Origin: JBFGJH01 sp041586155
Lineage (GTDB): Bacteria > Actinomycetota > Acidimicrobiia > Spongiisociales > JAENVV01
Direction: 5' to 3'
Assembly: GCA_041586155.1 (NCBI GenBank)
Contig: JBFHAT010000005.1
Location: 1-64,000 of the forward strand
Length of the DNA stretch: 64,000 bases
Part shown: positions 51,929-60,667 of the stretch, piece by piece
Numbering within the stretch: position 1 is the first letter of the stretch
Layout: each line of letters starts with the position of its first letter
Notes under the pieces: model-generated
Told to the model about the DNA's origin: nothing
Database searches by the model: none
The model's input: only the letters and a program-made list of their open reading frames with translations
Position numbers and translations under genes: made by a program

Positions 51929-51991
51929 TGCAAGCCTTTCGTCGTGTCGTGCCCGAGTGTAGATGCTGTGCGGATCGGCCTACGGCCAAAG

Positions 51992-52273
51992 TCAGACGGC
52001 CTGCTTCCTCCGCGCCGCGATTGCTCGGTCCTTGCGGATTCGGCGTCGCTCGCGTTCGGACAATCCACCCCAGATCCCGAACTTCTCGCTGTGCTGAATG
52101 GCGAACTCCAGGCACTCCACTCGAACCTCGCAAGCGCCGCAGATGGCCTTGGCTTTCCTGGTCGACGCACCCCGCTCGGGAAAGAACAGATCTGCGTCGG
52201 CCCCGCGGCAATTCGAGTAGTCCTGCCATGACAAGTCGTGAAGCGCCAGCGCCTCGATCAGCTTCCGTTGCAC
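51992..52273 (-). CDS. WhiB-family iron-sulfur transcription factor
   Basis: A 93-residue Wbl protein. Four cysteines C22, C45, C48 and C54 (NC..., CGAC, C) would bind a [4Fe-4S] cluster; the GIWGG turn is at 66-70 and a basic tail RERRRIRKDRAIAARRK follows. The spacing resembles WhiB2/WhmD, which acts in cell division. GTG 52273 is chosen because GAGAGGGACACG precedes it and a natural N-terminus results; the frame to 52447 is low-quality. Confidence 0.9.
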   Translation of the reverse strand: MQRKLIEALALHDLSWQDYSNCRGADADLFFPERGASTRKAKAICGACEVRVECLEFAIQHSEKFGIWGGLSERERRRIRKDRAIAARRKQAV

Positions 52274-52610
52274 CGTGTCCCTCTCACTCTTCCCCTCCTC
52301 GTCCCTCTGACGCTCCCCTCGAGGTTTCCTCCGGCGCACGCCCGTGTTGGTCCGGGCCGGCCGTGAGACAACTCCGCGTCTCCGGTTTCCGGGTGGCCTA
52401 CATCCCGATGGTCGGTTTTCGCGATCCGCTCCGCTCGCTCGAACCACTCACATCCGTGTAATTACACCATTGTGATTGTGGACCTCTCGGCCCCGGCCTG
52501 TCAAGCCCGACACCTCCAAAAGCCCCTCTCCGACGCCGATTTGGGTCCTGCGACCTACCGGCGAGGGCCGCGCTGGCATAATGGGCCGGCACCGAGAGAG
52601 CAGGAGCATC
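52274..52610. other. 337-bp intergenic region between whiB and sdhC
   Basis: No gene is supported in this stretch. It separates divergent whiB and sdhC and should hold both promoters. A perfect 12-bp palindrome sits at 52456-52467, and CATAAT (52577-52582) could be the -10 of the sdh promoter. The region near whiB has long runs of C/T (the whiB leader) that would be A/G-rich in the transcript. Confidence 0.5.
52456..52467. promoter_or_regulatory. perfect 12-bp palindrome, candidate operator
   Basis: GTGTAATTACAC is its own reverse complement. It lies in the middle of the whiB-sdh divergent gap, in an AT-richer patch, where a dimeric regulator could control both genes. Confidence 0.4.
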
Positions 52611-53333
52611 GTGGCAACCACCGAGCTTGAGCGCCCCCGCCGCCAGATCTGGCTCGTCGACCTCTATCGCTCCGACATCGGCAAGAAGTACGCGATGGCA
52701 CTCTCGGGCATCATCCTCTTGGGGTTCGTCGTCGCCCACATGGTCGGCAACCTCCATCTCTTCGAGGGCCCAGAGAAGATGAACGAGTACGGCGAGTTCC
52801 TTCGCGATTTCGGCGAGCCGGTTGCGCCCCGCAGCGTGGTGCTGTGGCTCCTTCTGCGGATCCCCCTGATCGGCGCCTTTGCCGTGCACATCCATGCCGC
52901 CTACGCCCTGACGTACGTCAACGCCAAGGCCAGGCCCGACAAATACCAGCAGCCCCGAGAGTGGCTGGCGGCCAGTTACGCGTCACGCACGATGCGATGG
53001 TCCGGAACGATCGTGCTTCTCTTTCTGATCTGGCACCTGGCCGATCTCACCTGGGGTTGGACGTTCGTGAACCCTGACTTCGAACGGGGTATGCCCTACG
53101 AGAACGCGGTGGCATCGATGAGCCGCGCGGGTGTCGCGGCGCTCTACGTCGTGGCCAACGTCGCGCTCGGATTTCACATCTTTCACGGCGCATGGAGCCT
53201 GTTCCAGAGCATCGGCGCCAACCATCCCCGCTTCAATCGGTGGCGCCGGTGGCTCGCCCAAGGGCTGGCGACCGTCGTCGTACTGGGCAATGTGGCTTTT
53301 CCCATCGCCATCTTCACCGGTTTCGTGGGTTGA
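52611..53333 (+). CDS. sdhC: succinate dehydrogenase cytochrome b subunit
   Basis: A 240-residue membrane subunit with five spans, of the single-subunit diheme b558 type found with SdhA/SdhB in actinobacteria and Bacillus. Histidines in VVAHMVGNLHLFEG, FAVHIHAAY, IWHLADL and GFHIFHGAWSLFQ are likely haem ligands. It passes electrons from SdhB to menaquinone. GTG 52611 follows CAGGAG; the ATG at 52581 is an alternative. First gene of sdhCAB. Confidence 0.9.
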   Translation: MATTELERPRRQIWLVDLYRSDIGKKYAMALSGIILLGFVVAHMVGNLHLFEGPEKMNEYGEFLRDFGEPVAPRSVVLWLLLRIPLIGAFAVHIHAAYALTYVNAKARPDKYQQPREWLAASYASRTMRWSGTIVLLFLIWHLADLTWGWTFVNPDFERGMPYENAVASMSRAGVAALYVVANVALGFHIFHGAWSLFQSIGANHPRFNRWRRWLAQGLATVVVLGNVAFPIAIFTGFVG

Positions 53334-53347
53334 GGAGGTCTGGCGAA

Positions 53348-55267
53348 ATGATCACCCTCGACGCACGCATCCCGGAGGGCCCCATCGACCGGCTCTGGGA
53401 GAACCACAAGTTCGAGATGAAGCTGGTCAACCCCAACAACAAGCGCAAGTTCACGGTGATCGTGGTCGGCACCGGACTCGCCGGTGCCTCGGCTGCCGCC
53501 ACCATGGCCGAGTTGGGCTACCGCGTGAAGGCCTTCACCTACCACGACTCCGCGCGGCGAGCCCATTCCATCGCCGCCCAGGGCGGCATCAACGCCGCCA
53601 AGAACTACCACGGCGACGGAGACTCGATCTTTCGGTTGTTCTACGACACCGTGAAAGGCGGTGACTTTCGGTCCCGGGAAGCAAACGTCTACCGGCTGGC
53701 CGAGGTGTCGGTCAACATCATCGACCAGGCCACCGCCCAAGGCGTCCCGTTCGCCCGCGAGTACGGCGGGCTCCTCGACAACCGCAGCTTTGGTGGAGCG
53801 CAGGTGTCTCGTACCTTCTACGCCAGGGGCCAGACCGGCCAACAGCTGCTGCTCGGGTCGTACCAGGCGTTGTCGCGTCAGGTAGCGCTGGGCAACGTCG
53901 AGCTGCACCGACGAAGCGAGATGCTCGAACTCGTCATGAAAGACGGGCGAGCCGTGGGCATCGTCACCCGCGACCTCGTCACCGGCGAGATCGCCTCCCA
54001 CAGCGCACACGCAGTGGTCCTGGCCACCGGCGGCTACTCGAATGTCTACTACCTCTCCACCAATGCAATGGCGTGCAACACCACCGCCATCTGGCGAGCT
54101 CACCGCAAGGGGGCGGCGTTTGCCAACCCGTGTTTCACCCAGATCCATCCGACCTGTATCCCCTCTTCGGAGGAGTTCCAGTCGAAGCTGACGCTCATGT
54201 CGGAGTCGCTGCGCAACGACGGTCGCATCTGGGTACCGATGAAAGCCGGGGACACCCGCCCGCCTCACGAGATCCCCGACGCTGAGCGGGACTACTACCT
54301 CGAGCGCAAGTACCCGGCGTTCGGCAACCTGGTGCCTCGCGACGTGGCCAGCCGCAACGCCAAGACGATGGTGGATCAAGGCAAGGGTGTCGGCCCCCTC
54401 GAGAACGGCGTCTACCTCGACTTTGCCGACTCGATCGCCCGCCTCGGCCGCGACGTCATCGAAGAACGGTACGGAAACCTTTTCGAGATGTACGAGCGGA
54501 TCACCGACGAGGACCCCTACCAGATGCCGATGAGAATCTATCCGGCTCCCCACTACACGATGGGCGGATTGTGGGTCGACTACCACTTGATGACGACGAT
54601 CGACGGGTTGTTCGCCATCGGCGAGGCCAACTTCTCCGACCATGGCGCCAACCGGCTTGGAGCATCAGCGCTCATGCAGGGATTGGCGGACGGGTACTTC
54701 GTGCTTCCCTACACCATTGGCAACTACCTTGCCGATTTCCTCGGCGAGGACCCGGTGCATCCCGAGGACTCGGCTTTCGGGGAGGTGGAGCAGGACGTGA
54801 GGGACCGCGTTGCCCGCTGGCTGTCAGTCAAGGGGAGCCGCACGATCGACTGGTTTCACCGCGAATTGGGCAAGATCATGCTCGAGTACTGCGGCATGAC
54901 TCGTTCGCAGGCCGGGTTGGAGAAGGCATTGTCGGAGATCCCGGCGCTCCACGATGAGTTTCGCAATGACGTGCGGGTGCTCGGCTCATCCGGCACCCTG
55001 AACTCGTCGTTGGAGAAGGTCGGCCGAGTGGACGACTTCTTCGAACTGGCCCAAGCCATGTGCGTCGACGCCCTCGACCGAGCCGAGTCGTGCGGCGGCC
55101 ACTTCCGCGAGGAGTACCAAACCGAAGAAGGCGAGGCGCTCCGACGTGACGACGAGTTCGCTTACGTTTCGGCCTGGGAATGGTCGGGTGATCCGGGGGC
55201 TCCGGTGCTCCACGAGGAGCCTCTCGAATTCGAGCACGTCGAGCTGACTCAGAGGAGCTACAAGTAA
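53348..55267 (+). CDS. sdhA: succinate dehydrogenase flavoprotein subunit
   Basis: A 639-residue FAD subunit. GTGLAGASAA binds FAD, RRAHSIAAQGGINA contains the His that carries covalent FAD in this family, and the active-site Arg lies in MGGLWVDYHLMTTIDGLFAIGE. It oxidises succinate to fumarate. GAGGAGG precedes ATG 53348. The length is that of the Bacillus/actinobacterial class. Its stop overlaps the sdhB start (TAATG). Confidence 0.95.
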   Translation: MITLDARIPEGPIDRLWENHKFEMKLVNPNNKRKFTVIVVGTGLAGASAAATMAELGYRVKAFTYHDSARRAHSIAAQGGINAAKNYHGDGDSIFRLFYDTVKGGDFRSREANVYRLAEVSVNIIDQATAQGVPFAREYGGLLDNRSFGGAQVSRTFYARGQTGQQLLLGSYQALSRQVALGNVELHRRSEMLELVMKDGRAVGIVTRDLVTGEIASHSAHAVVLATGGYSNVYYLSTNAMACNTTAIWRAHRKGAAFANPCFTQIHPTCIPSSEEFQSKLTLMSESLRNDGRIWVPMKAGDTRPPHEIPDAERDYYLERKYPAFGNLVPRDVASRNAKTMVDQGKGVGPLENGVYLDFADSIARLGRDVIEERYGNLFEMYERITDEDPYQMPMRIYPAPHYTMGGLWVDYHLMTTIDGLFAIGEANFSDHGANRLGASALMQGLADGYFVLPYTIGNYLADFLGEDPVHPEDSAFGEVEQDVRDRVARWLSVKGSRTIDWFHRELGKIMLEYCGMTRSQAGLEKALSEIPALHDEFRNDVRVLGSSGTLNSSLEKVGRVDDFFELAQAMCVDALDRAESCGGHFREEYQTEEGEALRRDDEFAYVSAWEWSGDPGAPVLHEEPLEFEHVELTQRSYK

Positions 55268-56031
55268 TGGACCTGACTCTCGAGGTGTGGCGGCAGCCAC
55301 ACGCCGACGCGCCCGGCTCCATGGTCACCTACGAAGCGAGGGACATCTCTCCCGACATGTCGTTTCTGGAGATGCTCGACGTGGTGAACGAGCGTCTCAT
55401 CCAAGACGGAGAGGAGCCCATCGTTTTCGACCACGACTGCCGCGAAGGAATCTGCGGCTCGTGCGGTCTCATGATCAACGGCCAGGCCCACGGCCCTCAG
55501 CTCGGCACCGCCACCTGCCAGCTGCACATGCGCAAGTTCGCGAATGGCGACACGATCATGATCGAGCCCTGGCGGGCCGCCGGCTTTCCGGTGATCAAGG
55601 ATCTCGTCGTCGACCGAACCGCCTTCGACCGCATCATCGAGGCCGGCGGCTACATCACCGTGCCCACCGGTTCGGCGCCCGACGCCAACCTCATTCCGGT
55701 CCCGAAGGAGGCGGCCGACACCGCCTTCGACGCCGCCGCGTGTATCGGGTGCGGCGCCTGTGTTGCAGCCTGTCCCAATTCGGCGGCGCAACTGTTCACG
55801 GCGGCCAAGGTCGCTCATCTCAATCTGCTGCCCCAAGGCCAGCCCGAGCGCTGGACCCGGGTTGAGGCCATGGTCGACACCATGGAGGAGTACTTCGGCT
55901 CGTGCACCAACCACGGAGAGTGCGAGAAGGCCTGCCCCAAGTCCATCTCGATCGACTTCATCGCGCTGCTCAACCGCGACTACATCAAGGCCAAGGTGAT
56001 CAACCGTCGCCTGGCCGGTCAGACCCGCTGA
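55267..56031 (+). CDS. sdhB: succinate dehydrogenase iron-sulfur subunit
   Basis: A 254-residue subunit. The [2Fe-2S] cysteines are in DCREGICGSCGL and the Cys of ATCQL; CIGCGACVAACP and CEKACP hold the 4Fe-4S and 3Fe-4S ligands. It carries electrons from FAD to the haem subunit. Translationally coupled to sdhA. Confidence 0.95.
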   Translation: MDLTLEVWRQPHADAPGSMVTYEARDISPDMSFLEMLDVVNERLIQDGEEPIVFDHDCREGICGSCGLMINGQAHGPQLGTATCQLHMRKFANGDTIMIEPWRAAGFPVIKDLVVDRTAFDRIIEAGGYITVPTGSAPDANLIPVPKEAADTAFDAAACIGCGACVAACPNSAAQLFTAAKVAHLNLLPQGQPERWTRVEAMVDTMEEYFGSCTNHGECEKACPKSISIDFIALLNRDYIKAKVINRRLAGQTR

Positions 56032-56163
56032 CGAGGCCTTCGGCCGTCGATCGCAGTCACCGAACGTGGCCGATCTCCATTGTGGAACGATCGGCCGACT
56101 GGTACCATCGACGCGGGGTTGAAGGGCTCGTCCGGGGGCCCACCGCTAGGGAGCGTGTTACGG

Positions 56164-56601
56164 ATGGCCTATCGCCATAGATGGCGTCAGAGAAGGGAAG
56201 ACGATGGCGCCGCGCTGGTCGAGTTCGCCATTCTCGCCCCATTCTTGATTCTGCTGGCGCTGGGGATGGTCGAAGCCGGATGGGCGTTCAACGCCAAGCT
56301 CGACGTGACCCATGCCGCCCGCGAGGCCGGCCGACTCGCGGCAGTCAATACCGATACCGCCGCCAACATGGTGGCCGAGGCGTGCAGCCGTATGGACCTC
56401 TCCAACAACACCACCATCGAGCTGACTCGCACGGGGGCTCAGATCGGCGACGAGCTGGCCGTCGACGTGATTCACAACTACACGAGCATCACCGGCGGCT
56501 TCATCCCGTTCTTCAACGGCATCACCGTCAACTCGACCGTGGAGATGCGCCTCGAACAAGACGCCACCTGGTCGGGGATCGCGGGGCCGATCTCATGTTG
56601 A
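56164..56601 (+). CDS. TadE-like pilus-assembly/pseudopilin protein (first pair)
   Basis: A 145-residue protein. EDDGAALVEFAILAPFLILL is the TadE signature: a charged stretch, the Glu at position +5 of the hydrophobic helix (VEFA) and a single span. In Tad systems such proteins are minor pilins. The soluble part has few conserved features. ATG 56164 is taken with GGGAG upstream; GTG 56155 is possible. It overlaps the next gene by 7 nt. Confidence 0.8.
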   Translation: MAYRHRWRQRREDDGAALVEFAILAPFLILLALGMVEAGWAFNAKLDVTHAAREAGRLAAVNTDTAANMVAEACSRMDLSNNTTIELTRTGAQIGDELAVDVIHNYTSITGGFIPFFNGITVNSTVEMRLEQDATWSGIAGPISC

Positions 56602-58097
56602 GCCGGTTCCGTCGCAACGAGCGAGGCGCCACCGCCGTGATGGTCGCCTCGATGATGCTGCTGCTGATGGGCATCGCCGCCCTCGTCGCCGACTGGGGCA
56701 TGGGCACCTCGGTGCGCCGGGCCGCTCAGAACGCCTCCGACGCCTCTTCACTGGGCTCGGCGATCGAGTTCACCATCAACGCCGGCGCCAACCCGATGCA
56801 AGCAGCGGTAGACGAGGTGTATGACCTGGTGAACCGCAATATGGCCGATGCGCCGACCGCGGCAGACTGGACCGCCTGCGTCGACCCCACCCCGCTCGCC
56901 CGGCGAACCTTGAGCGACGGCGCGCTGTTGGGGGTGGTGGGTGGTTCCGACTGCATCAGCTGGAGCGCCAACTTCGACGAAGTCCGGGTGCGCATCCCCA
57001 CCCGAGGCGTCGACACGTTCTTCGGGTCGGTGTTCGGCATCAACCAGATCGACGTGGCAGCAGAAGCACACGCTGCGGTGGTCGGCAACAGCGGCGGAGG
57101 CGGTTTCGCCTTTCCCACCGGGGTGTTCAGCGACGCCGGCGGCACCGAATTCTGCATGAAGACCGGCACCGGCGCCCAATCCCACAACAGCTGCGGTGAC
57201 CCCACCACCGGCGACTTCGGCAACTTCCGGCCCTACTGGTACGCCGAGATCGCCCCCGGCGGCCCCAACTCGGAGTGCACGTCGGGCGAGCAACCCACTC
57301 CGATGTCACGGGTCATGGCGGTCGGCATGGACCACGAGCTGGGTCACTGGATCGCCGGCAGCGACCGGAGGAACGGCGCCGGATGCCCGGCCGCGGCCGG
57401 CCCGCCCAAGCCCAACATGCTCGACTCTGCAGCTGGCTACACGAAGACCGACATCAGCAACGGGCTGGTCAAGGGCGGCGTCTACGACGGCGCATTCGCC
57501 GGGCGACTCGACGGTGGCTACGACACCGGATGGGGCACCACCACCGTCTTCGGCTTCACGATCGACAACCGTCCGCTGTGGACGATGATCGATCCGAGCG
57601 TGGGCACTCCGGAATGCATCGCGGCGCGGGCCCATCCAGCCGCTCCCGCCGACGCCGCCGCCTATGACGCTGCCTGGGCGGACATGCTGGCATGCCTCAG
57701 CAACCACACAGGGCTTCTGTTCACCTCAGCCATTGAGAGCTCGGCCCGGCTTTCAGCGGTCCCGAAATTCATCGAGACCACGCCGCTGCCCAACAACTCG
57801 TGCTGCTACCACGTCGACTACATCGTCCCGATGTGGATCCAGGACCTCTACGTCGTCCTCTCTCCCCAGCTCACGTGCAACGGCACCCTCGACAACGACC
57901 CGGTGGAGGGAACCTGTGTCTCCCGGCCCGGGCTGAACGGCACGATCAGCATCGTCGCACCGGGGCAACGGGTCCTCGACTCGGCCAGCGGGGTCGTGCT
58001 CGAATGCGACCATCTGCCCGACGATCTGTGCAACTCGCTCAGCGGAGGCCCTGGGGGCGGCACCAACAGCTTCACCGGCGTCGAGCTGACCCGCTGA
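56595..58097 (+). CDS. TadG-like secreted/pilus-associated protein (first pair)
   Basis: A 500-residue protein. The N-terminus NERGATAVMVASMMLLLMGIAALVADWGMG is the TadG/Tad-domain motif, then DASSLGSA. The ~450-residue extracellular part has many cysteines (for example CMKTGTGAQSHNSCGDP and NNSCCYHVDYIV) and no VWA MIDAS motif, unlike classic TadG. It is likely a surface or pseudopilus component. Its start overlaps the TadE-like stop. The second pair at 58.7-60.6 kb has the same plan. Confidence 0.75.
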   Translation: MLSRFRRNERGATAVMVASMMLLLMGIAALVADWGMGTSVRRAAQNASDASSLGSAIEFTINAGANPMQAAVDEVYDLVNRNMADAPTAADWTACVDPTPLARRTLSDGALLGVVGGSDCISWSANFDEVRVRIPTRGVDTFFGSVFGINQIDVAAEAHAAVVGNSGGGGFAFPTGVFSDAGGTEFCMKTGTGAQSHNSCGDPTTGDFGNFRPYWYAEIAPGGPNSECTSGEQPTPMSRVMAVGMDHELGHWIAGSDRRNGAGCPAAAGPPKPNMLDSAAGYTKTDISNGLVKGGVYDGAFAGRLDGGYDTGWGTTTVFGFTIDNRPLWTMIDPSVGTPECIAARAHPAAPADAAAYDAAWADMLACLSNHTGLLFTSAIESSARLSAVPKFIETTPLPNNSCCYHVDYIVPMWIQDLYVVLSPQLTCNGTLDNDPVEGTCVSRPGLNGTISIVAPGQRVLDSASGVVLECDHLPDDLCNSLSGGPGGGTNSFTGVELTR

Positions 58098-58104
58098 AGG
58101 CGAC

Positions 58105-58122
58105 CGGCATGGCCGGATGCCG
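58105..58122 (+). terminator. short hairpin after the first TadG-like gene
   Basis: CGGCAT (58105-58110) pairs perfectly with ATGCCG (58117-58122) around a six-base loop, eight bases after the stop codon. There is no U-run, so this is a weak terminator candidate. Confidence 0.3.
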
Positions 58123-58174
58123 TAGTTAACCGCTGCTAACATCGCCCCTCCCGTTCGACGAAAGAGGCGAGAGC

Positions 58175-58564
58175 ATGGGCGTGAAATACCTCAGCGAAGA
58201 ATGGGCCAACGCATTCACCGATGCGCTGGCCAACCACGACGGCTTCCAGAGTGCCATCGGCACCACCGACCTCGGAGTCCAGTTCCAGGTCACCGACGCC
58301 CCCGACGGCGGCACCGTCGACTACTACCTCGACATCGGCAACGGATCCGCCAAGATGGCGCTGGGTCAGCTCGAAGACCCCGAGGTCACGATCGCTTCCG
58401 ACTACGAGACGGCCGCGGGCATCTCGAAAGGTGAGCTCAACACCCAGGCAGCCTTCATGACCGGAAAGATCAAGGTGACCGGCAACCTGGCGGTGTTGAT
58501 GATGCATCAGCCGATCGTGTCCAACTGGACCGCCGCCGCCCAGACCGTCGACATCGACTACTAG
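58175..58564 (+). CDS. SCP2 sterol-carrier-type lipid-binding protein
   Basis: A 129-residue SCP-2 fold. FQVTDAPDGGTVDYYLDIG, LEDPEVTIASDYETAAGIS and AFMTGKIKVTGNLAVLM are the family pattern. Such small proteins bind acyl lipids or acyl-CoA in actinobacteria. It lies between the two TadE/TadG pairs on the same strand and is followed by a 12-bp inverted repeat. The link to the Tad genes is unclear. Confidence 0.85.
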   Translation: MGVKYLSEEWANAFTDALANHDGFQSAIGTTDLGVQFQVTDAPDGGTVDYYLDIGNGSAKMALGQLEDPEVTIASDYETAAGISKGELNTQAAFMTGKIKVTGNLAVLMMHQPIVSNWTAAAQTVDIDY

Positions 58565-58580
58565 CGTCTCACCAGATCTC

Positions 58581-58610
58581 ACTCATTGTGGTAACCTGAC
58601 CACAATGAGT
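58581..58610. terminator. perfect 12-bp inverted repeat after the SCP2 gene
   Basis: ACTCATTGTGGT (58581-58592) and ACCACAATGAGT (58599-58610) form a perfect 12-bp stem with a six-base loop, 16 bases after the SCP2 stop and about 90 bases before the second TadE-like gene. No T-run follows on either strand, so it is either a weak bidirectional terminator or an operator for the second Tad pair. Confidence 0.55.
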
Positions 58611-58698
58611 CGAAGGACCTATAGAACTCCGCTCACCGGACCGATAACCTCCAGAGGGGTCGCCAACCGGCATCACGCCGTATGAGGGAGTGGAGAAC

Positions 58699-59142
58699 AT
58701 GACGATCCGGGGCAGAATCGACTCGCGCCGTACCACGCTCGGCGAGGAGCGCGGCGCCGCCCTCGTCGAGTTCGCCGTAAGCGCCATGCTGCTGTTCACC
58801 CTCTTGTTCGGCATCATCGAGGCGGGGTGGGCCTTGTCGAATCAGCTCGATCTGCGGCATTCGGCACGCGAAGGCGCCCGAGTGGCGGCCGTCGGCGCCA
58901 ACAACGCCGACATCGTCAACGCCGTATGCGATGCCATCAAGCCGGGACCCTTCCGAGCATCGGCAACCGTGGCGATCAACGGAGGGACCGACGTCGGAGA
59001 CACCGTCGATGTCACCGTCACCGCCACCAGCAACGGGCTTTCCGGATTCCTCCCGGTCTTCAACAACATCATCATGGACGACACGGCCATCATCTACCTC
59101 GAACAGTCGCCCAACTTCGGAGCGGGCGGCACCTGTCCATGA
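58699..59142 (+). CDS. TadE-like pilus-assembly protein (second pair)
   Basis: A 147-residue protein with the TadE motif EERGAALVEFAVSAMLLFTL near the N-terminus and a single span. It is similar in plan to the protein at 56164-56601 and probably a duplicate. ATG 58699 follows GGGAGTGGAG. The stop overlaps the TadG-like start (ATGA). The two pairs probably form related surface appendages or secreted complexes. Confidence 0.8.
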   Translation: MTIRGRIDSRRTTLGEERGAALVEFAVSAMLLFTLLFGIIEAGWALSNQLDLRHSAREGARVAAVGANNADIVNAVCDAIKPGPFRASATVAINGGTDVGDTVDVTVTATSNGLSGFLPVFNNIIMDDTAIIYLEQSPNFGAGGTCP

Positions 59143-60629
59143 TCGGCCGGCTCCGCACCGACGAGCGCGGCTCGACGCTGCTCATCGTGGCCTCGTCGCT
59201 GCTCGTCCTGATGGGTTTCGCCGCCCTGGCCGTTGATTGGGGGCTGGGCACCAACCAGCGGCGCGCCGACCAGAACGCCTCCGACTTCGGAGCACTGGGG
59301 GCCGTACAGTTCGCCAACCTCGACGTGACCGCCACCTGCAATCAGTCCAACGTCCGCATGCGGGCCGCCTGCAACGGCGCCGAAGCGGCAATGACCGTTG
59401 TCGACCTCAATCTGACCTTCACCCCGGACTGGACGCAGGCACCGTGCGATCCCAATCGCCCGGCCGAGTTCACGATCGTGTCGCCGCTGACCGACTGCAT
59501 CAGCTTCACGTCGTCGCTCGACCGCGCCCGGGTGAGAACTCCGATCATTCCGGTCAACACCCAATTCGGAGCGGTCTTCGGCGTCACCGAGATCGACACC
59601 GCCGCCGAAGCAGAGGCAGGGGCCCGTTCGCTGCTGGGCGGGGCGGTGCTGCCGTTCGGAATCCCCAGCAACTTGGCCGGATCTTCATACGAGTGCTTGC
59701 GGTCGGGGGCGCATCCCCAGTGGGGACCCTGTGCGGGCGGTACCACCGGAAACTACGGGTCACTCGACGTTCCCACGTACGGCTCCGAGGAATTCGTGCA
59801 GGCCAACGGCGGCTATGTACCAACCATCACCCGCTGCAACGGCGACACCAACGGACGCCTGACCTGGAACATTGCTGCCGGGGTGGATCATCCGATGAGC
59901 ACCTACACCGTCGGCGATCCGATCGTGAACGATCGGGCCTCCTGCCCGGTGTTCAACGCCGAGCCCAACCAGGTCGCCGCCCAGACCGGCATCGGCTCCG
60001 CGCTCGAGCCGGGCCTGTTTCAGTCGACCAGCGCCTACTCGGAAGACGGCACCGTGATCCCCGGTCGGCTCAGCCGGGGCGGCAACCAGGTGCAGATCAA
60101 GAACGGGGTGTGGGCCGACGACACCCCGCTGTGGGACTTCCTGTTGCCGGGAACTTGTGCCGGTGTGCCCGGGGTGACCGGTCAGGTCGACAACCACGCC
60201 GAGATGGAGCTGTGCCTCGACGCCTGGATGGCCGGCACCGTGGTGGGCATCATCTTCGACCCCGACATTGGGACCTCGGTCCGGTACGGTTTCGCCCCCG
60301 AGCTCGACCGCCCCTTCGGGCCGGGCACCCAGGACTACTTCATCGAGCGTTTCCGGCCTGTCTACCTCGACACGAGCTGGTTCAAGTGCACCGCCTCCGG
60401 CCAATGCGACACCGTTCATTCGCCGGGTGAGCTCGACCCGTCGATCAGCAATCCCACCGACTCGTGTGCCGCCATCGCCGACCCGGTGCTGACCTGCGGC
60501 CTCTTGGTCGCCTCACAGGACATCGCTGCCCTGTCGGCCTACATGCTGCAACCCGACATGCTGCCGGCCTCGATCCGCCAGCCCATTCCTGCCGACGACG
60601 ACCAGCTCGCCTACAACCTGTCGGGCTGA
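59139..60629 (+). CDS. TadG-like secreted/pilus-associated protein (second pair)
   Basis: A 496-residue protein. DERGSTLLIVASSLLVLMG is the Tad-domain N-terminus, followed by DWGLGTNQRRADQNASD, closely like DWGMGTSVRRAAQNASD of the first pair. The extracellular region again has many cysteines and PFGIPSNL / LPFG blocks matching VFSD... of the first; no MIDAS motif is visible. Paralogue of the protein at 56595-58097. Confidence 0.75.
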   Translation: MIGRLRTDERGSTLLIVASSLLVLMGFAALAVDWGLGTNQRRADQNASDFGALGAVQFANLDVTATCNQSNVRMRAACNGAEAAMTVVDLNLTFTPDWTQAPCDPNRPAEFTIVSPLTDCISFTSSLDRARVRTPIIPVNTQFGAVFGVTEIDTAAEAEAGARSLLGGAVLPFGIPSNLAGSSYECLRSGAHPQWGPCAGGTTGNYGSLDVPTYGSEEFVQANGGYVPTITRCNGDTNGRLTWNIAAGVDHPMSTYTVGDPIVNDRASCPVFNAEPNQVAAQTGIGSALEPGLFQSTSAYSEDGTVIPGRLSRGGNQVQIKNGVWADDTPLWDFLLPGTCAGVPGVTGQVDNHAEMELCLDAWMAGTVVGIIFDPDIGTSVRYGFAPELDRPFGPGTQDYFIERFRPVYLDTSWFKCTASGQCDTVHSPGELDPSISNPTDSCAAIADPVLTCGLLVASQDIAALSAYMLQPDMLPASIRQPIPADDDQLAYNLSG

Positions 60630-60667
60630 TCTCACTCATCGGGCGATCTCAACCGAGCCCGTCGTGG

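Noticed and set aside
58575..60639. Shared 12-mer GATCTCACTCAT at 58575-58586 and 60628-60639
   Set aside because: Any one shared 12-mer is expected by chance in 64 kb; the copies have different surroundings.
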